Below are positions 1 through 8,709 of a DNA stretch of 64,000 bases, piece after piece. This stretch comes from an uncultured Candidatus Melainabacteria bacterium (GTDB taxonomy: Bacteria; Cyanobacteriota; Vampirovibrionia; Gastranaerophilales; Gastranaerophilaceae). The DNA lies in assembly GCA_934757275.1 (NCBI GenBank), contig CAKVLN010000002.1:248001-312000 (forward strand), read 5' to 3'. Numbering within the stretch: the stretch's first letter is position 1; each line of letters starts with the position of its first letter. A program made the translations under genes and the position numbers. The notes beneath the pieces are model-generated. The model was not told where the DNA came from and did no database searches. It saw only the letters and a program-made list of their open reading frames with translations.

Positions 1-750
1 CCAAGAACATCAAATGATGCTTCAAAGGGGTTTATCTTGGCGACTTTGGCGTCTTCGGCTATAATGGGAACTTTGCCAGCTTTTTCAAAACCTTTTAGCA
101 GTCAGTTGATTAAAGAACATACACAAAATGATTTATATAAAGACGCATTTGAAAAGTCTATAAACATTTCTGGACTTGATAAAAAGGGAGTAACTGTAGA
201 AAAGGCGCAGAATTTTTCAAACAGAACTGATGTTCGGTGTGGTATGAATGCTTATTATCAACCTAAAACACGACAAATTGTAATAAATACTGACAAAATA
301 TCTATTGCAGGTTTTCATGAGGCAGGACATGCTCTTAATGATACAAAAATAGGAGTTGGAAAACTTTTAAGCAAAATGAGATGGCCTGGACGTGCAGTTG
401 CAGGTTTAATGGGATATGTTGCATTATTTCAGAGAACGAAACCCAAAGAAGCTCCAAAAGATATGACAGACAAAATTAAAGATAATTGCGGAAAAATCGC
501 TTTTGCTTGTATGCTTCCAACTGTTTTTGAAGAAGGCATGGCAAGTTATAAAGGAGTTAAACTTGCAAGAAAAACTGGTTTAGCCAAACCTTTAATAAAA
601 AATATGAAAAAACTTTACGCAAAAGCACTCTTAACATACATTGGACATGCTACTGCAACAGGAGCTGCAGTTGGTGCTACAAGTATGCTTATGGATTATT
701 TTAGCCGACCGAGAATTATAAAATCCAACGATATATTTTTTACGCAATAA
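1..750 (+). CDS. putative zinc metallopeptidase (HEAGH motif), 5' end outside window
   Basis: The frame is open from the first base (PRTSNDASKGFI precedes the first possible start, a TTG at 37), so the gene very likely begins upstream of the window. The protein has the gluzincin signature HEAGH (His94, Glu95, His98 counted from that TTG) and a downstream Glu-rich EEGMAS segment about 70 residues later that could give the third zinc ligand. Hydrophobic stretches follow the HEAGH helix and lie near the C-terminus, suggesting membrane association. The family is not recognised; M48-like is a guess. The stop codon overlaps an AT-rich palindrome. The 155-residue gene follows on the same strand after 74 bp. 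Confidence 0.6.
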   Translation, partial: PRTSNDASKGFILATLASSAIMGTLPAFSKPFSSQLIKEHTQNDLYKDAFEKSINISGLDKKGVTVEKAQNFSNRTDVRCGMNAYYQPKTRQIVINTDKISIAGFHEAGHALNDTKIGVGKLLSKMRWPGRAVAGLMGYVALFQRTKPKEAPKDMTDKIKDNCGKIAFACMLPTVFEEGMASYKGVKLARKTGLAKPLIKNMKKLYAKALLTYIGHATATGAAVGATSMLMDYFSRPRIIKSNDIFFTQ

Positions 751-824
751 TTAATTATTGCAATAATACATTTTGCGTTATAAAATAGCTTGAAATCAGA
801 TTGTAGACTAGGGACTGTGCCAAT

Positions 825-1292
825 ATGCAAATTAATAATTTTAATAATAATTCTAACAAGAGTAATAATATAAGTTACAAGGCAATAAAAATAACTTGTA
901 AAGATGCTTGGCACCCAGAATTATTAAAAGAAGTTTTAAATAATGAAGAAATTAAAAAAGCATCTGACTTTTTAGAAAAAAGAAATTCCAATATGGAAAT
1001 GGAAATCATAAATAACGGAACTGTAAATGATAGAACATATTCTGTTGATTGTACTTATGATAGAAGATTTAAACCACAAGGCGAAAATTGCCAGATATTA
1101 GAAAACATGACTTTTAAAGATGCTTTACATAAATTAAAGAATTTTAATTCTAGAAACTTTATTGCATTTGTCAAAAAGGCTGAACGTACAAATGCTGAAA
1201 AGAAAAAGCAAGTACATCAACTTTATAGACATCATAGTAAAACTCACAGCAATGATAACAAGCACAAATTGTTAAGATTTTTTGGTTTATAA
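825..1292 (+). CDS. small hypothetical protein with Asn-rich N-terminal tag
   Basis: This 155-residue, Lys- and Asn-rich protein is not recognised. It starts MQINNFNNNSNKSNN followed by ISYKA, a loose match to the recurrent N-terminal signature seen in several proteins of this window (M-x-I, Asn-rich linker, aromatic-Lys box). There is no signal peptide or membrane segment, and the C-terminal third is very basic (KKKQVHQLYRHHSKTHS). A weak AGGGA lies 11 bp before the ATG. It converges with the leftward 323-residue gene with only 11 bp between them. Confidence 0.55.
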   Translation: MQINNFNNNSNKSNNISYKAIKITCKDAWHPELLKEVLNNEEIKKASDFLEKRNSNMEMEIINNGTVNDRTYSVDCTYDRRFKPQGENCQILENMTFKDALHKLKNFNSRNFIAFVKKAERTNAEKKKQVHQLYRHHSKTHSNDNKHKLLRFFGL

Positions 1293-1303
1293 ATGTAAGT
1301 TTT

Positions 1304-2275
1304 TTACTCAGCAATTATTGATTTAACTTCTTGATTTTCATTGTCAAGAACTTGTATTTCACTACGTTCATTATCTTTATATTTAGGAACGTATACATTT
1401 TTAACTTTATAATCTGAAGTATAAACTGTTTCCTTTGTTTTTATGCCATCTTTAAATTCACTAAACAAACTTCCGCTTTCTTCTTGCTTATCAGCATTGT
1501 AGTATGTAAAACGAGTTAAATCAGCTCCATCGTAGTTGACAGTAAGATTTAGTTTTGTTTTACCATCTTTATCGTAAATCAAGTGTTCTTGGCGCATGCT
1601 ATTATTTTCATCAATTGTTTCTTTTACTAAAGAAATAACTTTATCCTCTTTGTTTTTCAGTTCATATTTAATTGGCTCATCTGATGAATAATTCCATGTT
1701 TCAACAAATTCAACCTCGCCATCAGAATTAAATTTTGTGTGCTTTACTGGACGCTTAACTTCTTCTTCGGTTTCGTATTCCCACAAATCATCGTCAGTAT
1801 TACTTTCGCTATATTTAGAAAGTAGAAAGCCAATCTTTTCATGCTTACCGTCGGCAGAAATTTCAATGAACTCTAGCCCATGCCTGTTATCATCTGGGTT
1901 TTCTACCACCATCAAAAGCTTGTTGCCGTTGCGTTTTGCGTATAAAACTCCTGTTGAATTATCGACAAGTTCTTTAATTGTCTTGTGTAAATTTCCGTTA
2001 AGTGAAGCTATTTCGCTTATGGCAGAAAGCGGTAATAGACTATCTGGCACGCCTTTATACAAATCTGATTTAATTTTATTATCTTTTATTTTTTGTTCAT
2101 TTTTTTGAGGTGCAACTTTTTTAATTTGCTTGGGTTCTGATTTTTCTATCTGTTTAACGTCTTTTTGTGGAAGTGTTTTGTCCTCTTCTTTTGTTTCTTT
2201 AGATGTAATTAAAGCTGTTAAACAAGCAACTGCGATAACTCCAATAATAATTCCGCCAATAACTTTCTTTCTCAT
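1304..2275 (-). CDS. membrane-anchored hypothetical protein with DxDGxx strand repeats
   Basis: A 323-residue protein with one N-terminal transmembrane segment (about residues 5-24), then a charged Lys/Glu linker (25-70) and a domain presumably outside the membrane. The C-terminal half has repeated short beta-type units with F/Y-N/D-x-DG cores (FNSDGEVEF, YDKDGKTKL, YNADKQ), reminiscent of the YwqK/MORN-like repeats in the 1372-residue protein further along. A Cys at residue 18 lies in the hydrophobic stretch, but the lipobox is poor (AVAC), so a lipoprotein is unlikely. Function unknown. Divergent from nanE, sharing a 134-bp intergenic region. Confidence 0.6.
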   Translation of the reverse strand: MRKKVIGGIIIGVIAVACLTALITSKETKEEDKTLPQKDVKQIEKSEPKQIKKVAPQKNEQKIKDNKIKSDLYKGVPDSLLPLSAISEIASLNGNLHKTIKELVDNSTGVLYAKRNGNKLLMVVENPDDNRHGLEFIEISADGKHEKIGFLLSKYSESNTDDDLWEYETEEEVKRPVKHTKFNSDGEVEFVETWNYSSDEPIKYELKNKEDKVISLVKETIDENNSMRQEHLIYDKDGKTKLNLTVNYDGADLTRFTYYNADKQEESGSLFSEFKDGIKTKETVYTSDYKVKNVYVPKYKDNERSEIQVLDNENQEVKSIIAE

Positions 2276-2409
2276 ATTAACACCCCGCTAGGTATACGAT
2301 AAGCACACCATTTCATGATTATATTATAGAGAGTATTTTGATATTTAGCAATAGTAACATTTTTGTAAAAATACGTTTTTCTAAAGCATATTCATGATAA
2401 AATTTTTGT

Positions 2410-3087
2410 ATGAATATTTTGGAATCTTTAAAGGGAAAAGTTATCGTATCATCACAAGCAATGCCAGATGAACCTTTATATAAAGAAGAGTGTATGCTCG
2501 CAATGATGGCATCTTGCGTAAATGGTGGAGCAGGTGGACTTAGAGTTGCTGGAGCAAGAGATGTTAGAAACGCTAAGAGCTTTGGTGTTCCAGTTATTGG
2601 TTTGACTAAGCCAGATGGCTTGCCTCCTAATTGGAAAGAAATTGTTTATATAACTCCTGGGTTAAAAGAGGTTAACGCCCTAATTGAAGCTGGTGCCGAT
2701 ATCGTAGCATTTGATGGAACTTCTCGTCCTCATGATAATTGCACTTTGCAAGAAATTATTGACACTATTCACAAAGCTGGTAGACTTGCGATGGCGGATA
2801 TTTCTACACTAGAAGAAGGTTTGAATTGTGCAAAATTAGGTGCTGATATAATTTCTACAACACTTGCAGGTTATACAACTGAGTCTGGCGAGCCAACCAT
2901 TGGACCTGATTATGAATTACTTAAAAAACTTGTTTCAAAGCTTGATAAACCTGTGATTTTAGAGGGTAGAATTTGGGAGCCTGGTGAAGTTAAAAAAGCG
3001 TTTGAACTCGGTGCGCATTGCGTAGTTATCGGCTCTGCAATCACAAGACCGCAGTTGATTACAAAAAGATTTGTTGAAGGAAAATAG
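2410..3087 (+). CDS. nanE: N-acetylmannosamine-6-phosphate 2-epimerase
   Basis: NanE converts ManNAc-6-phosphate to GlcNAc-6-phosphate in amino-sugar and sialic acid catabolism in the cytoplasm. The 225-residue sequence is family-typical throughout: the N-terminal GKVIVSSQAMPDEP, the GGAGGLRVAG segment, VIGLTKPD, and the DIVAFDGT and ADISTLEEG barrel strands, at normal length for a TIM-barrel epimerase. The next gene, a ROK kinase, starts one base after the stop, giving the standard nanE-nanK order. No nanA lyase or sialic acid transporter is visible here, so the substrate could be free ManNAc rather than sialic acid. Confidence 0.93.
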   Translation: MNILESLKGKVIVSSQAMPDEPLYKEECMLAMMASCVNGGAGGLRVAGARDVRNAKSFGVPVIGLTKPDGLPPNWKEIVYITPGLKEVNALIEAGADIVAFDGTSRPHDNCTLQEIIDTIHKAGRLAMADISTLEEGLNCAKLGADIISTTLAGYTTESGEPTIGPDYELLKKLVSKLDKPVILEGRIWEPGEVKKAFELGAHCVVIGSAITRPQLITKRFVEGK

Positions 3088-3088
3088 C

Positions 3089-3967
3089 ATGAAAAAAGCA
3101 TTAGCATTTGATATTGGTGGAACAAAAATTTATAGCAGTATAATTGATGAAACTGGTAAAATTATTAATGAAATTGACAAATTTCATACGCCAAAATCTA
3201 TTGATGGCATTTTAGAAATTCTAAAAGGACAGATTGCCAAATTTGAAGAAGAAGTCGATGTAATTGCGATTTCAACTGCTGGTGCGGTAAACAATGAAAA
3301 CACTGCAGTAATTGGTTCTACCGGAAATTTAGTAAACGGTTATCCTTCAATAAAATTCCAAGAACTTAGCAAAAAGAAAGTTTTCTTAGAAAATGACGCA
3401 AACTCTGCAGCGTGGGCAGAATACAGAATTGGGGCATCAAAAGGTACTAATGTTTCTGTAATGCTAACTCTCGGCACAGGTGTTGGTGGCGGAATTATTA
3501 TTAATAATAAAATTTTGAAGGGAAAATCTGGCGCAGCTGGTGAAATGCATTTCAAAATGTATCCTGATAAGCGTAGAAAATGCTCTTGCGGAAGCTGGGA
3601 TTGCTTTGAAGCTTACGCATCAGGAACTGCTTTAAAAGTTGACGCAGAAGAAATGTTAAACAATCAAAATGTCACAACCTATGATGTAATGGACGGAGTA
3701 AAAAACGGCGACAAGAAGATGCAAGAAATCTTTGACCGCTGGATTAATGATATAACAATTGGCGTTAATGGTTTGGTGAACTTATTCGACCCAGATTGTG
3801 TAGTGCTTTCAGGTTCAATGGCTCAATTTGTAGATGCAAAGAAAATGGAAAAGGTTGTTAACAGTGATATCGTAACTTCTCCTACTTCTATTAGAATTGC
3901 GACTGCTGGCAATTATTCTGGCATGATAGGTGCTGCTCTTTTAGCTTTTGAAAGTGAGGCTAAATAA
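3089..3967 (+). CDS. nanK: ROK family sugar kinase, probable N-acetylmannosamine kinase
   Basis: A 292-residue ROK kinase. The N-terminal phosphate loop reads DIGGTK (8-13), the sugar-binding region includes LTLGTGVGGG and an AGEMHF segment with the catalytic-region His, and the ROK zinc motif CSCGSWDCFE follows. I chose the ATG at 3089 over an in-frame TTG 18 bases upstream because GAAGG precedes it and the family starts at this point. Coupled to nanE by a 1-bp gap, so ManNAc phosphorylation is the likely role; a glucokinase-type ROK is the alternative. The following 71-residue gene overlaps its stop codon by one base. Confidence 0.85.
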   Translation: MKKALAFDIGGTKIYSSIIDETGKIINEIDKFHTPKSIDGILEILKGQIAKFEEEVDVIAISTAGAVNNENTAVIGSTGNLVNGYPSIKFQELSKKKVFLENDANSAAWAEYRIGASKGTNVSVMLTLGTGVGGGIIINNKILKGKSGAAGEMHFKMYPDKRRKCSCGSWDCFEAYASGTALKVDAEEMLNNQNVTTYDVMDGVKNGDKKMQEIFDRWINDITIGVNGLVNLFDPDCVVLSGSMAQFVDAKKMEKVVNSDIVTSPTSIRIATAGNYSGMIGAALLAFESEAK

Positions 3968-4182
3968 TGGGAAAAGCCAAGCAACGAAGCTTAAAAAAAG
4001 GTATTAATGACAGATTTCAGTATATGACAAGAGAGTCTGCGCTTGAATCTGTTGTAAAGAATATTAATAACAAAGCAGAAGTCATAGATACAATCACCTT
4101 ATTTGGTTTTACTGCAGAAGAAATGCTTGAAGCTGGCGCAGAATACGAGGACGTTATGGCATTTGGCGGTTTGGTTGATTAA
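3967..4182 (+). CDS. small conserved-looking hypothetical protein
   Basis: A 71-residue protein not recognised. The ATG shares its first base with the stop of the ROK kinase gene (TAATG), implying translational coupling and one operon with nanE-nanK. The N-terminal third is basic (GKAKQRSLKKG) and the rest is acidic and helical, ending in ADE-type helix residues and FGGLVD. No membrane segment. The composition could suit a small adaptor or nucleic-acid-binding protein, but this is only a guess. Confidence 0.6.
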   Translation: MGKAKQRSLKKGINDRFQYMTRESALESVVKNINNKAEVIDTITLFGFTAEEMLEAGAEYEDVMAFGGLVD

Positions 4183-4223
4183 CTAAATTTTGCCTTTTTT
4201 AGAATTATGAATATAATATAAAT

Positions 4224-4874
4224 ATGAAGAAGTTTTTAATTGCTTTATTATTGCTATCAGTAACTCTACCTTCTAATGCAGCTTTTTGGAACAACAAAAT
4301 AGATAAGGCTCTTGAGAAAGAATTGCAAGGTAAAGGTTATGCTGGCAATTTGCCAAATATTGGCGAAAAAATTGAACGCTCAAAAACAAAAGTTACAACG
4401 CCTGTTTTTGAGACTCAAGAAGGCTTTGACGATCCAGCAGAACTAAAACCTGTGCCTAAAGATAATCCAGCATTTATTAATATCATACAAAAGAAAGATA
4501 AAACTTCTCCATTTGTTAATGATGCAAACGAAATTATTCCAATGCTTGAAAAGCTTGTTGATTGTATTGAGGACAATGAAAGCTTACAACTATTTATAAC
4601 AAAAGCAAATCTTTTGACATTGAATATTGATAATTTAGCTGAAAAATATGATGGCAAGCCAGAAAGTTATTACGAATCGTTTAGAAAATTGCAAGAAGTT
4701 AATAGGTACATTAAATCAATTTCTCTGTTAAGAAGAGAGGCTGTTACATACCAACGCTATTTGGCTTATTCTGAAAGCGGTTCAATTTATAACCCAGAAA
4801 ATATAAACCAACAATTGCAATATTTGTTAGAAGAATTAAACACTGCGATTTTACTGCTTCGAGAAGAGGGTTAA
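4224..4874 (+). CDS. secreted or periplasmic hypothetical protein
   Basis: A 216-residue protein with a clear Sec signal peptide: MKKF, a Leu-rich core, then cleavage expected after SNA (about residue 19). The mature part is charged, mostly helical and has no cysteines beyond one near the middle, with no recognised domain. It starts 41 bp after the small nanEK-linked gene on the same strand, so it could be read from the same transcript. Periplasmic location is inferred from the signal peptide. Function unknown. Confidence 0.65.
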   Translation: MKKFLIALLLLSVTLPSNAAFWNNKIDKALEKELQGKGYAGNLPNIGEKIERSKTKVTTPVFETQEGFDDPAELKPVPKDNPAFINIIQKKDKTSPFVNDANEIIPMLEKLVDCIEDNESLQLFITKANLLTLNIDNLAEKYDGKPESYYESFRKLQEVNRYIKSISLLRREAVTYQRYLAYSESGSIYNPENINQQLQYLLEELNTAILLLREEG

Positions 4875-4929
4875 ACTTAGCGTCAATAGTTAAAGCGAGT
4901 TTCTAATGCGGGTGGGTATTAATTAATAA

Positions 4930-5277
4930 CTAACAAGAATAGCTAGAGAAACCACCGCCAGTGCTACAAGATGAAACTGAAACAGAAGCTGAGGCGATTG
5001 AGCCACATGATTCACCACCGCCAGAGTATGCAACAGAACCGCAAGATTCGCCAGCACCTTCATAAGCGATTGAACCACAAGATTCACCAAATGCCATGAT
5101 TGTTGCATCAGAAGGACCAGAATAGAAACTGCAAGTGTCAGTTCCATCACCAGAAGATGTTGGAGCAATTAGTGAAGTGTTATCTGAAATTAAATGTGTT
5201 GTTTTTGGAGTAGCGTCTGCGCCAATAAATTTAAAACATGTGTTATGAGTTTCTTCAGATGATTTTAATGTTAGCAT
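4930..5277 (-). CDS. cysteine/glycine/serine repeat peptide, RiPP-precursor-like
   Basis: A 115-residue protein whose first 60 residues look like an ordinary leader (Thr/Ser/Asp-rich, with Cys14 and Cys49). The last 55 residues are low-complexity and cysteine-spaced: GESCGS occurs at 64-69, 76-81 and 88-93, exactly 12 residues apart, followed by Cys104 and a C-terminal Cys115. There is no signal peptide. The leader-plus-regular-Cys-core layout recalls precursors of ranthipeptides or other thioether RiPPs, but no maturase is adjacent; the nearest radical SAM gene is 15 kb away and of a different class. A structural surface repeat protein is the alternative. An AAGGA site precedes the ATG. Confidence 0.6.
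   Translation of the reverse strand: MLTLKSSEETHNTCFKFIGADATPKTTHLISDNTSLIAPTSSGDGTDTCSFYSGPSDATIMAFGESCGSIAYEGAGESCGSVAYSGGGESCGSIASASVSVSSCSTGGGFSSYSC
4981..5088 (-). repeat. three 12-residue coding repeats (GESCGS units)
   Basis: Three 36-bp in-frame units encode GESCGS followed by I/V-A and a variable tail. The period is exact, and Gly, Glu, Cys and Ser are invariant, while the spacer residues vary (YEGA, YSGG, SASV). Confidence 0.8.
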
Positions 5278-5317
5278 AATCTTAATCCTTACAAAGTGTT
5301 TACACTTATATAAAGTA

Positions 5318-5352
5318 AAAAAGATAAGTCGAATTTCACAACTTATCTTTTT
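5318..5352 (-). terminator. rho-independent terminator after the 74-residue gene
   Basis: A perfect 12-bp stem (AAAAAGATAAGT paired with ACTTATCTTTTT) around an 11-base loop, with a T-run in the leftward direction. It separates the leftward unit 7136-5425 from the cysteine-repeat gene, which therefore must have its own promoter just downstream. Confidence 0.7.
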
Positions 5353-5424
5353 CTTTACAAATGTTTACAATTAAAAGTGCTTTTTTATATTGGCTATAAA
5401 TCTTCTGCTTCAAAAAAACAAAAA

Positions 5425-5649
5425 CTAATGAGTATTTTTAGACCTAAATAATCCCGAGAATATAGTGTCAATTGTTTCTTTTAACGTAAGTATGATTGCA
5501 AATAGTGTATTTTTAAAATCTTTGATTTTAGAACTCTTTGATGCAATATTTTGCTCCATTGGTCCTCCAAACCAACCAAAATTCACATTTCTTTTGTTAA
5601 TATTGGCGTTTGTTTTTGGGATATTGTTATTAATTGCTTGAATTTTCAT
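5425..5649 (-). CDS. small protein with N-terminal MKIQAI / NFG tag
   Basis: A 74-residue protein with the window's recurrent N-terminal signature: MKIQAINNN, an Asn-rich linker, then VNFGWFGG. The remainder contains one amphipathic or weakly hydrophobic helix (about residues 45-65, FAIILTLKETIDTIFSGLF) that may touch a membrane. AGGAG lies 6 bp before the ATG. It begins 8 bp after the stop of the 492-residue protein and shares its transcript; a terminator follows. Function unknown. Confidence 0.6.
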   Translation of the reverse strand: MKIQAINNNIPKTNANINKRNVNFGWFGGPMEQNIASKSSKIKDFKNTLFAIILTLKETIDTIFSGLFRSKNTH

Positions 5650-5657
5650 TTTTTCTC

Positions 5658-7136
5658 CTAATCAATTTCTTCTTGATGATGTTCAAAGTCATAAACTCCA
5701 GGGAAGGCGTCAACACCAGTAGTTTTTCTTGTTACATAGTATTGGAATTTTGGAATTAACGTTGACAAGAAGGTTGCAGCTACTGCAAAGCCTGATATGA
5801 AGTTTATACCGTTGTACATCAAGTTTTTCTTTTGAACTTTGTTCAACAATGATTTGTCTACTTTGCCATCTTTTGCAGCTTTACAGATGGTGTCAACATA
5901 ACTTGCCATTTCTTTCTTTAATTTATAAAGTTTTTTATTTGAAACATATTTGTATTCGTTAATGTAGTCACCTTTTATACCCTTTTCCTTGTTACCGCCA
6001 GTAAATTCATCAAATACTTCGGCAAGCATTTTAGGGTCATTTATTTCAGCCTTGTTATATGCGTCAATCAATTGTTGTTTTGTAAGAACTGCTTCACCAA
6101 CTCTTTCAGGTTGAAGTTTTGCCATTTCTCTAGCTCTTTCAAGTACTTTTTCGTCCTTGATATGTTTTTCAGCCTCTGATAATTTGATTACCTCAAGCGG
6201 TTTTTTGTTGAAGAATTTATCCAAACCAGAGAGTTTTTCTGTTTCAAATACAAACTCTGCCCCCAAAGGTTGCTCTTTACCTAAAACTGCGTTTTTAAAC
6301 TCATTAACGTCCATTTTCTTGTCGCCTAAGAAGTTTGACAAATGTTCATCAAATATTTTAGCAGTAGATGGGTTTAATCTTCTAGCTTTGCCTGATTCTG
6401 CAAGGTTTAGAAGGTTGCCGACATGACCTTGCGCCCACATGTAAAAATAAATTGAGCCAACGTCACGAATAAATACTTCTCGACGTTCTTCTTTTCTTCT
6501 GGCGTTGTACATACGACCACCAGCAATACCAGCGTCTGAGGATAATAATTTACCAGTGTTGGTATTCTCAATACAGTTTGTAAACTTGTTTATTGCGCCA
6601 ATTGCACCACCTTTAAATGATGGTTGTTTAGCCTTGTTTGATTGTTTTTCGTGTTCTTTTTCAACTCGTCTTTCATGACGTAATTTCTTAGTTATGCCTT
6701 GATTTACTTTTGGCATAATAAAACCAATAAATAGGTTGGCAAGTACGATACTTGTCATGACTTTTGCACCCTTGATTAGAGCGACTTGTTTTGGTGAAAA
6801 ACCTTTTGGAGCAACTTTTTTCATGAAGTTGTCGAAAGGTGTTCTTAATAATTTATCAGTACCAACATCAAAATTAGCACCAGGTTTCTTTAATATTTTA
6901 CCAATGGCTTTGTCACCTAGTTTGTTAAGCGAGGCAACACCGCAAAGCCATACTACAGAACCCATAGATTCTTCAATAAAGCGTTCTCTTGCTTCGTCCC
7001 ACTTGCCACGCTTGTAAGCTTGATAAGTTCTACCTGTAACAACGGTCGCTTCAAGAGCTATAACTGGTGGCAAAGCGTCTGCTTTTGTCATTCTTGTAAC
7101 AAATTTCGATAAATTTTGGTTAGATATAGGATTCAA
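5658..7136 (-). CDS. large membrane-associated hypothetical protein, paralogue of the 614-residue protein at 60 kb
   Basis: A 492-residue protein with several hydrophobic segments (about 60-70, 125-145 and 450-470) and long charged helical regions. It matches the 614-residue protein at 59977-61821 in order: a GRTYQAYKRGKW-type segment, an internal PSFKGG box (residues about 172-177), an ARRKEERREVFIRD segment, and a C-terminal NFISGF…LIP…YVTRK. The internal F-K-G box is the same as the N-terminal tag of small proteins nearby. The start is TTG with AAAGG 10 bp upstream. It forms a transcription unit with the 74-residue gene. Function unknown. Confidence 0.65.
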   Translation of the reverse strand: MNPISNQNLSKFVTRMTKADALPPVIALEATVVTGRTYQAYKRGKWDEARERFIEESMGSVVWLCGVASLNKLGDKAIGKILKKPGANFDVGTDKLLRTPFDNFMKKVAPKGFSPKQVALIKGAKVMTSIVLANLFIGFIMPKVNQGITKKLRHERRVEKEHEKQSNKAKQPSFKGGAIGAINKFTNCIENTNTGKLLSSDAGIAGGRMYNARRKEERREVFIRDVGSIYFYMWAQGHVGNLLNLAESGKARRLNPSTAKIFDEHLSNFLGDKKMDVNEFKNAVLGKEQPLGAEFVFETEKLSGLDKFFNKKPLEVIKLSEAEKHIKDEKVLERAREMAKLQPERVGEAVLTKQQLIDAYNKAEINDPKMLAEVFDEFTGGNKEKGIKGDYINEYKYVSNKKLYKLKKEMASYVDTICKAAKDGKVDKSLLNKVQKKNLMYNGINFISGFAVAATFLSTLIPKFQYYVTRKTTGVDAFPGVYDFEHHQEEID

Positions 7137-7258
7137 AATCTAAAAACCTTTCATATTATACGGCTGGTGTTTATAAAAATCGTGAAGAATATTTTTTGAC
7201 AATTCTAAGCAAAAATGTTACAAAAGTAAACATTTCTGTAAAAAAACTTAACCTCTAC

Positions 7259-7287
7259 TTGTTTTTAGTTTTTGTTTTATTTATGAT
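7259..7287 (+). promoter_or_regulatory. sigma-70-type promoter of rplS
   Basis: TTGTTT (7259-7264), a 17-bp spacer and TATGAT (7282-7287), 45 bp before the rplS start codon. The spacing is ideal and the -10 box is near-consensus. Confidence 0.6.
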
Positions 7288-7331
7288 AGTCTTAAAAAGT
7301 AAAAGTTAGTCAAAATATAAGGAATAGCAAA

Positions 7332-7685
7332 ATGAATCCTATTATTAAAAATTTAGAAGCAGAATACACAACAAGAGAATTACCAGTTATGAATCCTGGT
7401 GATACAGTTAGAGTTTCTGTAAAAATCGTAGAAGGTAACAAAGAAAGATTACAGGCTTACGAAGGTACTATTATTGCTGAACATGGTTCAGGTATCAATA
7501 AGACAATCACAGTAAGAAAAGTATTCCAAGGCGTTGGTGTTGAACGTGTATTCTTAGTACACTCTCCTCGTATTGACAAAATCACAGTTCAAAGACGTGG
7601 TGATGTTAAACGTGCAAAATTGTACTATTTAAGAGAACGTTCAGGTAAAGCAACTCGTATTAAGGAAAAAATTGAAAAAAGATAA
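7332..7685 (+). CDS. rplS: 50S ribosomal protein L19
   Basis: L19 sits at the 30S-50S interface near the bridge to 16S rRNA. The 117-residue sequence is typical: PVMNPGDTVRVSVKIVEGNKER, the LQAYEGTIIAEHG strand, the TVRKVFQGVGVERVF core, and the RRGDVKRAKLYYLRER C-terminal block. Length is normal. AAGGA precedes the ATG. The stop codon lies inside the start of the next gene (14-bp overlap), so rplS and the ribosome-assembly GTPase are translationally coupled. Confidence 0.97.
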   Translation: MNPIIKNLEAEYTTRELPVMNPGDTVRVSVKIVEGNKERLQAYEGTIIAEHGSGINKTITVRKVFQGVGVERVFLVHSPRIDKITVQRRGDVKRAKLYYLRERSGKATRIKEKIEKR

Positions 7686-8523
7686 GTTGCACATTCACTG
7701 GTACCCAGGTCATATCGCAAAAGCAGAGCGTCAACTTAAAGAAAAGCTAAACTTAGTTGATGTGATTATTGAGGTACGAGATAGCAGATTACCTTTAAGT
7801 AGCAGTTATGCAAACATAAAGAAGCTTTTGGGAGAAAAACCAAGGCTTCTTTTGTTGAATAAAGCCGATTTGGTGGACAAAAACGAACTTAAAAATTGGG
7901 TTAGTTACTTGAAGGAAACAACAGGTTGTCCTGTTATTGTTTCTGACGCTAAAAGCGCAAAGGAATTACCACAAGTTGTAAAATTGGCGGTTGAACTTAG
8001 TGAACCTAAAATACAAGCCTTGATGGCAAAAGGGTTGTTAAGACGTCCAGCTAGAGCAATGGTTGTCGGCATGCCAAATGTTGGTAAATCGAGCGTAATT
8101 AATAAACTGACAAAGTCATCAAAGACTAAGATTGGCGCAAAAGCTGGCGTTACAAGACAACAACAGTGGGTTAGAATCAACCCTAAATTAGATTTATTAG
8201 ATACCCCAGGGATTATCCCCACAAAACAAGATGACCAGATGCAAGCGGTTAAGTTGGCATTTGTAAGTTCAGTGTCTGAGAATGCTTACTCTCCAGAACC
8301 TGTTGCAAAGGCTCTTTTAGAGATGCTAGAGGTTAAACATAGAGAAGAGCTTTGCAGCCATTATAATGTTGAGAATTTGACGCTTGAAGATATTGCGATA
8401 AAGCGTAATTGGATTATAAAAGGTGAATATCCTGATACTGAGCGTACGGCGATATTTATATTAAAAGATTTTCGTGAAGGTCGCCTAGGCTCGTTTATCC
8501 TAGATGAAATGCCAGAAGTTTAG
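7672..8523 (+). CDS. rbgA: ribosome biogenesis GTPase RbgA/YlqF
   Basis: A circularly permuted GTPase that acts in late 50S assembly. The permuted order is visible: G4 NKADLV (about 62-67), then G1 GMPNVGKSS (about 133-141), then G3 DTPG (about 177-180). The N-terminal HWYPGHIAKA is diagnostic of the YlqF group. Length 283 is normal. The start is a TTG inside the end of rplS, chosen because AAGGA lies 5 bp upstream and HIHWYPGH directly follows. The rplS-rbgA pairing fits its role with the large subunit. Confidence 0.93.
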   Translation: MKKDKLHIHWYPGHIAKAERQLKEKLNLVDVIIEVRDSRLPLSSSYANIKKLLGEKPRLLLLNKADLVDKNELKNWVSYLKETTGCPVIVSDAKSAKELPQVVKLAVELSEPKIQALMAKGLLRRPARAMVVGMPNVGKSSVINKLTKSSKTKIGAKAGVTRQQQWVRINPKLDLLDTPGIIPTKQDDQMQAVKLAFVSSVSENAYSPEPVAKALLEMLEVKHREELCSHYNVENLTLEDIAIKRNWIIKGEYPDTERTAIFILKDFREGRLGSFILDEMPEV

Positions 8524-8593
8524 AAGTTTTATTAGCATTTGAAGGCGTTGGGTCTTTTCCTCTCGTTTAAAAAGGGGTTTATTGATATTATAG

Positions 8594-8629
8594 ATTGTCA
8601 CGAAAATCTTACGATTTTCTCGCAATGAC
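8594..8629. repeat. dispersed hairpin element, copy 1
   Basis: ATTG…CACGA and TCGCAATGAC flank a 7-bp stem GAAAATC/GATTTTC. The same framework with different but complementary stem bases recurs at 39551 and 40046. It lies in the 186-bp gap between rbgA and the HELDH gene, which holds nothing else recognised. Confidence 0.65.
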
Positions 8630-8709
8630 GCCCAGCTAGGCATTTCTCGCTCAATCCTCATCGTTTTTTATTAAATGGAAATAGAGATTAAATGCGCTAG
8701 ATTAATATA

